Source: JAEUTH01 sp039931675 (lineage in GTDB: Bacteria > Bacteroidota > Bacteroidia > AKYH767-A > OLB10). Taken from it: a stretch of DNA of 64,000 bases. The notes under the pieces are model-generated. The model was not told the DNA's origin, ran no database searches, and worked only from the letters and a program-made list of their open reading frames with translations. Below are positions 8,862 to 16,417 of the stretch, one piece after another; positions within the stretch are counted from its first letter, which is position 1; every line of letters starts with the position of its first letter. Where the stretch lies: positions 8,497 through 72,496 of the forward strand of contig JBDTRM010000044.1 of the NCBI GenBank assembly GCA_039931675.1. The letters run 5' to 3'. A program made the position numbers and the translations under genes.

Positions 8862-10229
8862 TTATTTAGTCAACTCCATTTTCTTGCTGATAGCTTTGTT
8901 GCCATCAACTATTAATGAATACATGTAACTACCCGCTGCTAATTCATTCGCATTAATAGTTACCTCGCTAACACCTGCCTTTTCAATTTTAATTGACTTC
9001 ATGGTTACACCCGCTAAATTTGTAATTACTAATTCAGCAGTGTGGAAAATTGAAGGAATATAAAACTTAATTACCGATGATTGATTAAAAGGATTAGGAT
9101 TGTTTTGCTCTAAACGTGCAGCATCCGTATTGCTTGACAATTGCCCGTTGCCACTTGCCTCTTTAAAGTTTGAACAGCACTGTGATAATGATTTTTCAAA
9201 CATATCCATGCGTGTTTTCATCTCAGCATTATCTTTTACCAATTGATCAATTTTTGCATCTTTTAAAATAATTTCTTTTTGTTGCTCATTAATGGCTTGC
9301 GTTAAAATCGGAATCAAACCTAAATAGTTAATTCCTTTGTATTGGAATGGATGTGATTCATCCATGCTCTTATCATAATTGGTTACTACTAAATTTGGAA
9401 TAACTTTTTCCACTTCCTGTGCAATAAGACCATACTGACTTCCTTTTGGCAAATTCATTTTTGCATACTCTGCTTTGAAGTTATATGTTTTTGCTTCCAA
9501 TTGAGTAATGAGGCTTAATGCGTTTTCAACCGGTTTAATGTTTTCCTTTAAACGGGCGTCAGATGGATTATTAAATACCCCGGTAACAGTCACAGCCCCG
9601 TTAAAATATCCGGCATAACCACCTGTCGTTGAAGCATTATATCCCCACATCGCGTAGCAGCTTGCACCAGTATTGGCCCATCCGTATATACCATTACCAT
9701 CACTTAAAAGCGTCTGACCCCTTATACCATCTGAAGTAACACCTATTGCATGCAATTTAGCTGCGGGCGGAGTACCTAAACCTATAGCTACATTGCCACT
9801 TGCGTATATGTCTCTCCAATTTAAAGAAGCAGATCCTAAATCAAGAAGGAAGCTTGAAGCAGGTAACAAACTGACATTAACTGCTGTGGTTGGACTTAAA
9901 TTGCCGAGAGTTTTATTGGCGCTTGCACTTGTCACTGCCACCCAAGCTGTTCCGTTGTAACTATAAAATCCCGGAGTAAGATTAGTTTGATAAATTAGCA
10001 AGCCCATTACCGGTGATGTAATTGCATCTCGCTGCGCCTTCGTCATACGTGGAAGCAAAACGCCTTTGGTGGTAGAGGTAACATCTAACAATGCCTTGGC
10101 ATTTGGGGTTGTAGTACCAATGCCAACTGAACCTGTGGCAGGAAATGTGTTTTGCGCTTTTACGCTTTGTGCGCATAGTGCTGCTGCTATTATTGAAGTG
10201 CAAATAGTGTTTTTAATGATTTTTTTCAT
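8862..10229 (-). CDS. T9SS protein with S74-type intramolecular chaperone (tail-fibre) domain
   Basis: 455 residues with a signal peptide (MKKIIKNTICTSIIAAALCAQSVKAQ). Residues ~32-95 (GSVGIGTTTPNAKALLDVTSTTKGVLLPRMT ... YSYNGTAWVAV) are the pattern common in Bacteroidota adhesin-like proteins. Residues ~223-330 are a Peptidase_S74 chaperone domain, SDARLKENI, with the Ser223/Lys228 pair expected for self-cleavage. In phage tail spikes this domain drives trimer assembly and then releases itself. A coiled coil follows (INEQQKEIILKDAKIDQLVK), then a type A sorting domain (NPNPFNQSSVIKFYIP ... ELAAGSYMYSLIVDG). The S74 domain sits in the middle here, so self-cleavage would detach the T9SS domain from the N-terminal part, an odd arrangement common in this phylum. 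Confidence 0.85.
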   Translation of the reverse strand: MKKIIKNTICTSIIAAALCAQSVKAQNTFPATGSVGIGTTTPNAKALLDVTSTTKGVLLPRMTKAQRDAITSPVMGLLIYQTNLTPGFYSYNGTAWVAVTSASANKTLGNLSPTTAVNVSLLPASSFLLDLGSASLNWRDIYASGNVAIGLGTPPAAKLHAIGVTSDGIRGQTLLSDGNGIYGWANTGASCYAMWGYNASTTGGYAGYFNGAVTVTGVFNNPSDARLKENIKPVENALSLITQLEAKTYNFKAEYAKMNLPKGSQYGLIAQEVEKVIPNLVVTNYDKSMDESHPFQYKGINYLGLIPILTQAINEQQKEIILKDAKIDQLVKDNAEMKTRMDMFEKSLSQCCSNFKEASGNGQLSSNTDAARLEQNNPNPFNQSSVIKFYIPSIFHTAELVITNLAGVTMKSIKIEKAGVSEVTINANELAAGSYMYSLIVDGNKAISKKMELTK

Positions 10230-10300
10230 TTTTTTGAGATATTAATGTAAGAAATAGTTTTTAGTTTTATGTAACGGGCTTACCTCTATACTTTAGAGGC

Positions 10301-10334
10301 TGAATGTGTGTTTACCTGGTAAACCGCACATTCA
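10301..10334. other. Hairpin in the leader of the S74 protein gene
   Basis: TGAATGTG...TTTACC (10301-10316) pairs with GGTAAAC...CACATTCA (10318-10334) with one small internal mismatch, about 70 bases upstream of the minus-strand ATG. A second small hairpin (CTCTA...TAGAG) lies nearer the gene. It may be a leader structure, or a terminator for the plus strand, where a T-run follows. I see no gene in the rest of 10230-10523. Confidence 0.4.
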
Positions 10335-10523
10335 ATTTTCACTTTTTTTTTATTTCCAATTATGTGAGAAAAACAAAAAATTACCACATGGTTTTTTGAA
10401 TACGATTTTAAGTTTTGGACTCATTGTGTTGAATAGTTACCGGAAATTTGCAAATCTGGAATGCTGATACCGTTTTATTACAGCACTTAATAATTTTATT
10501 AAATTCTATATTACTATCCTATA

Positions 10524-10736
10524 TCAAATGATGATATAATGTGTTCTGCATTTTTCGCATTGATAAAATTTCGCGTTAATTGTTCCGAATGTGACAGTTG
10601 AGATTATTCTGCCTGTTAGTGATTTCCTGTTCGTCACTTTTAATACTCCGTCACACTTCATGCAGGTAATACCTTTCAGCATTATTGAATCAAGATGAAG
10701 TATTGGCATTGTATTAATTTTAGTTTCTAAAATCAT
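10524..10736 (-). CDS. Small zinc-ribbon-like hypothetical protein
   Basis: 70 residues, or 61 from the internal ATG at 10709. Two CxxC pairs (CMKCDG and CEKC) about 33 residues apart suggest a zinc ribbon. The spacing and hydrophobic ending (HYIII) look like a folded small protein rather than a chance frame. It stands alone between the S74 protein and the LytTR regulator. No family recognised. Confidence 0.5.
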   Translation of the reverse strand: MILETKINTMPILHLDSIMLKGITCMKCDGVLKVTNRKSLTGRIISTVTFGTINAKFYQCEKCRTHYIII

Positions 10737-10920
10737 TTTTATTCAACGGGCAGAGAAAGAAAGGATAAGGCACAATAATATCCTGTGACACTTCTGAAAA
10801 AAAAATTATGTGATGAGTTGGAATACGGGGTGGGATAGAAAGGCTTTAACGAGGGATGGCTTTAAAAAAAATGAATAATTGCTTTATAGTTGTGAGTTGC
10901 AAGGATGACAGAAAAGGCAG

Positions 10921-10941
10921 ATGCTGAAACAAGTTCAGCAT
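10921..10941. repeat. Palindromic repeat, intergenic copy
   Basis: ATGCTGAA (10921-10928), loop ACAAG, TTCAGCAT (10934-10941). The same 21 bases with two changes lie inside the kinase gene at 13752-13772. Confidence 0.65.
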
Positions 10942-10957
10942 GACGGGAAAATAAGGG

Positions 10958-11695
10958 TTATTCTTTTATTCCAAGAATGTTGAACAATCCATCGCGATAA
11001 GTATTGCTGATGGGGATTTTATAACCCGCTGCATAAACCTCAGTCGGATCAATATTCTGCACTAAATTAACCTGCACAGCAAAACCGCGATGTGTTCTGT
11101 AAAATTTATCTGCCGGTAATTGCATTAAAAAATCAGTGAGTGTATAACGAATGAGAATGCCTTTATTTTCCCTGGTATGAATCATCACGTAATTCTGGCG
11201 GCTTTCTATATATACGATTTCATCAAATGATAGTTTAACAAAACGCTGGTTTTCGCGGATGAAAATGAAATCTCTTGGAATAGCTGTTGAAAGTGAAGCG
11301 TGCGAATTTGTTTTTGATGCAGTATAATTATTGAAAGCAATTTCGATTGCTGCAAACAATTCTTCTTTATTAAATGGCTTTACGATATAAGCATTGGGCT
11401 TTACTTTTTTTGCCCGCTCAATGGTATGACTGTCGCTGTTTGCCGTTAAAAAAATAAATGGCAGATGGTAACTCTCATTAATTTTTTCTGCCAGGTCAAT
11501 TCCATCTTTGTTGTCTTTAAGGTTGATATCAATCAGCAACATGTCGGGTTTGTCTTTTTCAATCATTTCTAAAGCAAGCGTATAATTGAGCGCAGGTTTG
11601 CACACCATGTAACCAATGCTCAAAAGATTACTTTTTATTTTTTCAGCAATTAGTATTTCATCCTCTACTATTCCGATTTTAATTTCTGTTTGCAT
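10958..11695 (-). CDS. LytTR-family response regulator
   Basis: 245 residues. The N-terminal receiver domain (about 1-125) has the acidic pair VEDE, the phospho-acceptor aspartate in LLIDINLKD, and the lysine of VKPFNKEE. The C-terminal LytTR DNA-binding domain (about 145-245) reads FIFIRENQRFVKLSFDEIVYIES and FYRTHRGFAVQVN. It lies 22 bases downstream of the TPR kinase gene on the same strand, so the two form a two-component system. LytTR regulators bind paired direct repeats near promoters; their targets here are not visible. Confidence 0.9.
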   Translation of the reverse strand: MQTEIKIGIVEDEILIAEKIKSNLLSIGYMVCKPALNYTLALEMIEKDKPDMLLIDINLKDNKDGIDLAEKINESYHLPFIFLTANSDSHTIERAKKVKPNAYIVKPFNKEELFAAIEIAFNNYTASKTNSHASLSTAIPRDFIFIRENQRFVKLSFDEIVYIESRQNYVMIHTRENKGILIRYTLTDFLMQLPADKFYRTHRGFAVQVNLVQNIDPTEVYAAGYKIPISNTYRDGLFNILGIKE

Positions 11696-11717
11696 TGATT
11701 TTAATTATTAATTCGAT

Positions 11718-13802
11718 TTAGCTGTGAAACGGAATCTCAAACACACTTCCGTTATCATTATAGAAAATTAAATTACCGCCAAGTTGTTCGGTGAGCAATC
11801 GGATTACTTTCATTCCAAAGGAAATTGAATTTTCCAAATCATAACCTACAGGTAAACCGGGACCGTTGTCGCGATAAACGAGTTTGAAGTTCTTGGACAC
11901 ACCTTCACTTTCTCTTTCACCTTCACCCAATGCTATTGAGATAATATTTTTCCTGTTTTGTCCCATTGCATATTTAAAAGTATTGGTGAGTAATTCATTT
12001 ATTATTAAACCAAGAGGGACTGCTGCATCAATACTGATATTTGTTTCATCAGCTATAATTTTAAATTCAACTTCGGTATTCGGTTTCTTAAAAACACTTT
12101 CCACCTGCGTATATAAATCAGTTACAAAGCTTTTGAATTCAACAGAAGCCATTTCATCTGCACGATATAATTTATGATGAATAAGTGCAATGGATTGGAC
12201 GCGGCTTTGTCCTTCCATCACAGCAGCTTTTGCTTTGTCATCCTCTATTGTTTCTGATTGCAATTCGAGCAAGCTGCTGATGACTTGCAAATTGTTTTTT
12301 ACACGATGGTGAATTTCTTTAATCAGCATTTCTTTATCAACAACCAACTGGTCGCTGCGTTTTTTCTCCCAGCTTATTTTATTCCGCTGATAGTAAACTA
12401 CAATCGAAAATAACAGCAGAAATGCAAGCCCTGCGAAAGTGGAGTTGCGTATAGTTCGTTGACGTTTGACTTCACTTGCTGCCAAAGCATCCTTTTTTTC
12501 CTGAATGGCTTTCTCCTTTGCTTCTTTCTTATCAAACTCATATTCCATTTGCGATTGCACTATTTTCTTAGTGTTTTCTTCATTAAACAAGCTGTCGCGA
12601 TATGTGATAGATAATTTATAATGATTCAATGCATCTTTATAATTTCCCATTGCACTGTCTAATGATGTGAGACCCGAATAAGTTTTGTACAAGTGCTCAG
12701 GGCTACCAATTTCATAAGAAAGTGCCAGGCCTTTTTTTAAATAAAGCAATGCGTCAATATTTTTCTTTTGCATTCCATAAATTTTCCCTATCTCTGTATA
12801 TACGTCAGCTAAGTTTTCCTTATCACCCACTTCTTCTGAAATTTTTAATGCATTAAAATAATTTTCTAAAGCTTCAGAAAGATTTCCCTGCTTCTGGTTT
12901 ACTAATGCAATACTGGTGTATGCCGAGGCCATGCCGGTTTTGTCCCCCCTTTCTTTACTTATTGCAAGCGAAGCATAATTATTCTTTAATGCTTCCGGAA
13001 AATTGCGCAGGCTCGCATAAATATTACCGATATTGTTGTAAGATTGGGAAATGCCTTGTTTGTCATTCAGTTCTTTTTTTATTTCTAATGAGGCGATATG
13101 ATTCTTCAATGCTTCAGTTAAATTATTCATGCCATCATAAATACTTCCTATGTTATTATAAGAGGCAGCCATTTTTTCTCTATCATTTCCTGCTTCCCTA
13201 AACTTTAGAGCATTTAACTGAGCCTTTAGTGCTTCAGGATAATTTCCCTGTTCCGCATATATAATTCCTAAATTGTTATATGCATCTGCAACGGAGCTTT
13301 TATCTCCTGATTCTTCTGAAATTTTCAAACAGGTAGAAAAACTTGTCATTGCCTCTGAAAAATTACCCATCATATACTCGGCATTTCCAATCTCAGTATA
13401 AACCCTCATTTTGTAATCTAAAATTATAGCTTTAGTTCCGAGGCTTGCCGAATGAAGCAACCGGTCAAAAATGAGTAATGCGGCATTTAATTCCTTCAGT
13501 GCGTTGTCAAATTCTGCGAGGTTGATTAGTGCAGAACCCTTATAAAAATGCGCCCTTGCAATACCCATTTGATAATCCAGTTTGGTTGCAAGGGCGATGG
13601 CGGCATTAGCAAAATAAATAGCCGTATCAGGATTGCTATTTTCGAATTCGTAAGCAAGCCTGGCGAGGGCTTTTACTTTAGCAGTATCTTCTTTAGCAGT
13701 TTTTAAAACAATTTGTAATGAATCAATGATTTTGTTTTGGGAGAACGAAAAATGCTGAAACAAGTTCAATATGAAAAAGAGAAAGATTGCTTTTGATTTC
13801 AT
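11718..13802 (-). CDS. TPR-containing sensor histidine kinase (HisKA_2 type)
   Basis: 694 residues. A signal peptide (MKSKAIFLFFILNLFQHFSFSQ) is followed by about nine tetratricopeptide repeats (for example SYNNIGNIYASLRNFPEALKN), placing them in the periplasm. One membrane segment (FAGLAFLLLFSIVVYYQ, about 450-468) leads to a cytoplasmic kinase. Its histidine box is EIHHRVKNNLQVISSLLELQ, the HisKA_2 form, followed by an HATPase domain (NELLTNTFKYA, DNGPGLP, GMKVIRLL). The partner is the LytTR regulator 22 bases downstream. Part of the signal peptide (FILNLFQHF) is encoded by a palindromic repeat also found between genes at 10921. The stimulus is unknown; TPRs suggest protein-protein sensing. 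Confidence 0.9.
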   Translation of the reverse strand: MKSKAIFLFFILNLFQHFSFSQNKIIDSLQIVLKTAKEDTAKVKALARLAYEFENSNPDTAIYFANAAIALATKLDYQMGIARAHFYKGSALINLAEFDNALKELNAALLIFDRLLHSASLGTKAIILDYKMRVYTEIGNAEYMMGNFSEAMTSFSTCLKISEESGDKSSVADAYNNLGIIYAEQGNYPEALKAQLNALKFREAGNDREKMAASYNNIGSIYDGMNNLTEALKNHIASLEIKKELNDKQGISQSYNNIGNIYASLRNFPEALKNNYASLAISKERGDKTGMASAYTSIALVNQKQGNLSEALENYFNALKISEEVGDKENLADVYTEIGKIYGMQKKNIDALLYLKKGLALSYEIGSPEHLYKTYSGLTSLDSAMGNYKDALNHYKLSITYRDSLFNEENTKKIVQSQMEYEFDKKEAKEKAIQEKKDALAASEVKRQRTIRNSTFAGLAFLLLFSIVVYYQRNKISWEKKRSDQLVVDKEMLIKEIHHRVKNNLQVISSLLELQSETIEDDKAKAAVMEGQSRVQSIALIHHKLYRADEMASVEFKSFVTDLYTQVESVFKKPNTEVEFKIIADETNISIDAAVPLGLIINELLTNTFKYAMGQNRKNIISIALGEGERESEGVSKNFKLVYRDNGPGLPVGYDLENSISFGMKVIRLLTEQLGGNLIFYNDNGSVFEIPFHS
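13752..13772. repeat. Palindromic repeat inside the kinase signal peptide
   Basis: ATGCTGAAACAAGTTCA and the following four bases match 10921-10941 at 19 of 21 positions. On the coding strand it encodes ILNLFQH within the signal peptide of the TPR kinase. Confidence 0.6.
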
Positions 13803-13917
13803 GTTCTGATTTCTTGTATTATAAAATCCCGTGATAACAGCGGAAACTTTGCTTTAACTTCTATAGAAAGTGCGTCTTAAAGATATTCCAACCCCGAAAT
13901 TGTCTCAGCGGGAAAAT

Positions 13918-16353
13918 TTATTGCTTGACAAATATTGAATGAAACAATTGATGGTTTATGCTCAATTCAATTACATATACACCAACAGTTAAATTACTTA
14001 CATCAACCCGGTTTTGATTTTTTAAAGAAAATACTTTACCGCCTAAAACATTACAGATGGTTATTTCAAAAGAATTATTATCTGCAATAAGAGAGTTGTT
14101 AATCATTAAAAAACTATTGGCAGGATTTGGATAAACCGTTAAAAGCAAATTTGTTTTTACATCATTTATCCCATTCACCACATTTGAATAACCTGGTGTA
14201 ACCGGAGATAAGTTTATGATTGGTTTCGTTCCATCAGGATAACATCCTATTGATACGTCAGTTACCTGTTGCCCGAAAGTCAGCGAATCAATAAACCGAT
14301 AAGCGATGCCGTTATATTCAGTAATGGCAATCTGTTCACCTGATGCGCTTAACTTAAAGTTGGTGTGATGTCTTCCCTGCTCCTGTTGTTCATCCGCCCA
14401 CAGCAGCATAAACCCGTTTGTATTCATCACAGTATCTCCAACATTCCATTTGCCGGGATTTGTAAAATCATCGGTAATAAAAATGTGGTGCATATCAGTA
14501 TTTGCTCCTGCATTATAAATTTCAAACCAATCATCATACTCACCAAAATTATCGGCAACACTTGTTGAGTTTGACGCCATCAATTCATTAATAAAGAGTT
14601 GTGGCTGCTGCCCGATAATTATTTCTTTAAAGCCTAAGCGCGGCTCACGTCCTGTGTTTCCTGCGCCATCAGTATTTTCTAAATAATAAAAAATAGTATC
14701 TCCGTAAGACTGACCTGCTATGCCTGCACCGAAAATTTCATCACCGCTTTTATCATCATAATGCTGTGCATCATCATACATTAAAGTTGAGTTTAAAATT
14801 CCGGCACTTCCGATTTTATATTTCAGATAAACATTACTTACTACGTTCTCATCTTCAACCCAGCTTTTTATATAAACAGAGTCGCCTGCGTATGGCGTAT
14901 AGGGTATATGTCGCGTTTCACTGAATATCGGTGCAACATTATTCAACACCAATTGAGAAATCGAATTTGCATTTCGAGTAGTGATGTATGGTTTCAAACC
15001 ATAAGGCGCGTGACCGCCTAAAGCTTGAGTATAAGAATCAATAAAGTCATTGTAAGTATAACCATAATCTAATGTGTGATAAGTATCATTCACCACATAA
15101 GGATCAATAAGTGTTTGAATAGAATCAATCAAAGGATTCATTTGCGATGATGATGCAGCACCCTGAATCATTTTATTCATGAAAAAAGAAAAACGGTCGC
15201 GGTAATCCTGGTAACTGAATAGTTGCGTAATGAGTTGGCGATTGCCTGTAGTTTGCCAATTGTAAATATCACGCGTGCCCCAATCATGCCCGAGGAAATC
15301 AATGCCATAAGTATTATCCACATCATAAGGAATGTAATCTATCTTATCGGTTTCAGGATTGTGATACAGATAATAATTATTCATGTTGCCGGCATAGTTA
15401 TCCCAATTGCCTGTGAGTATATCGAAAGCATAAATGCGCAAAAATGAATTTACATTAAAAACTTCTTCCAAATCATTTTGATAAACATTGCCGCTTCCAA
15501 AAGTGAGTTTGGTGATAAAATTTTTCAGATCAGTATAATCATCGGCAACATCATTTATTTTCAGATTGTAAACTCTTCTTCCTCCCGATGTAATTTTATA
15601 ATTATCAGGATTGGTTCCGAGATAGGCCAAATCAGCGGGATAAAGGCACTTGTAATAATTGCCCCAGTTATTCAGGTAACGTGCTTTAAGAAAATTTTCA
15701 TCCTCATGCTCTACATTAATATACAAGCCGTAATAATTCCCATTGATGTAAAGCTCCACATGATTAGATCTGTTAAAGGGCAAACGCATACGCTCACCTG
15801 TTTCCCAAAAAAGTTTAGAGCGGACGATAGACGGATCATTATGTTCTCCATTAAGATTCATTTTTTCAATGCCAGAAAATTTTTGTCCGTGTACAAATGT
15901 GTTGAACGATACTTTGAAAGATTTTTTTCCCGCTGTGCGCGAAGTGTTGCCGCGAAGGCGAAAACCTATATTGTAAACGGTATCAATATTCACTCCGTCA
16001 TTAAAAATAAACGTGGCCGGAAATTCGTGATTGCTGAAAACATTGGTCAGTATTTCATTAAGCGAATCAGGATCAATAATTATATCAACACGGGATACAA
16101 CAGAATCATTAAAAACTTTTCCCTTTGCAGGGACATAAGGTTGCGCTGACGCAATATTTAAAAATGCAACGAAACAAACTATAAGGTTGGCGGGGACGCC
16201 AACCTTGTATAAAAGGTTGATGAGGACACCAACCTTGGACATTAGGGTTATCCGTGGTTGGCGTCCCCGCCAACCACTTGATATTGCAGCATCTGATAAG
16301 GTTGGCGGGGATGCCAACCTTGGATAAGCAAGCAGTAACTTTTTAAAAAACAT
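13918..16353 (-). CDS. CotH-family secreted protein with lamin-tail domain and T9SS sorting domain
   Basis: 811 residues. Residues ~80-440 match the CotH kinase-like family (SRVDIIIDPDSLNEIL, GFRLRGNTSR, KKSFKVSFNTFVHG, IPYDVDNTYGIDFLGHD). Its members include spore-coat CotH, which phosphorylates coat proteins, and the DVDNTYG segment is a conserved part of the fold. Residues ~600-690 look like a lamin-tail domain (INELMASNSTSVADNFGEYDDWFEIYNAG). The end is a type A sorting domain (VYPNPANSFLMINN). The N-terminus is odd: MFFKKLLLAY and LIVCFVAFLNIASAQ look like the two halves of one signal peptide, separated by ~47 residues coded by four palindromic repeats (KVGVLINL, KVGVPANL). An ATG at codon 38 could give a shorter signal. 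It lies 64 bases after mprF on the same strand. Confidence 0.85.
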   Translation of the reverse strand: MFFKKLLLAYPRLASPPTLSDAAISSGWRGRQPRITLMSKVGVLINLLYKVGVPANLIVCFVAFLNIASAQPYVPAKGKVFNDSVVSRVDIIIDPDSLNEILTNVFSNHEFPATFIFNDGVNIDTVYNIGFRLRGNTSRTAGKKSFKVSFNTFVHGQKFSGIEKMNLNGEHNDPSIVRSKLFWETGERMRLPFNRSNHVELYINGNYYGLYINVEHEDENFLKARYLNNWGNYYKCLYPADLAYLGTNPDNYKITSGGRRVYNLKINDVADDYTDLKNFITKLTFGSGNVYQNDLEEVFNVNSFLRIYAFDILTGNWDNYAGNMNNYYLYHNPETDKIDYIPYDVDNTYGIDFLGHDWGTRDIYNWQTTGNRQLITQLFSYQDYRDRFSFFMNKMIQGAASSSQMNPLIDSIQTLIDPYVVNDTYHTLDYGYTYNDFIDSYTQALGGHAPYGLKPYITTRNANSISQLVLNNVAPIFSETRHIPYTPYAGDSVYIKSWVEDENVVSNVYLKYKIGSAGILNSTLMYDDAQHYDDKSGDEIFGAGIAGQSYGDTIFYYLENTDGAGNTGREPRLGFKEIIIGQQPQLFINELMASNSTSVADNFGEYDDWFEIYNAGANTDMHHIFITDDFTNPGKWNVGDTVMNTNGFMLLWADEQQEQGRHHTNFKLSASGEQIAITEYNGIAYRFIDSLTFGQQVTDVSIGCYPDGTKPIINLSPVTPGYSNVVNGINDVKTNLLLTVYPNPANSFLMINNSLIADNNSFEITICNVLGGKVFSLKNQNRVDVSNLTVGVYVIELSINHQLFHSIFVKQ
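16183..16321. repeat. Cluster of four palindromic repeats inside the CotH gene
   Basis: Four hairpins of the form AAGGTTGGC-GGGGAC-GCCAACCTT: 16183-16206, 16213-16236 (degenerate), 16254-16277 (inverted, loop GTCCCC) and 16298-16321. All lie in the signal-peptide region of the CotH gene and keep the frame open. Confidence 0.9.
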
Positions 16354-16417
16354 GATTAGAAAATTTTTGTGAAGATAATGAATGGTTGACTATTGACCAT
16401 TACCCTTTAAAAGTGAC

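Noticed and set aside
15478..16149. 223-codon plus-strand frame
   Set aside because: Antisense to the CotH domain; its composition follows the complementary strand and has no recognisable family.
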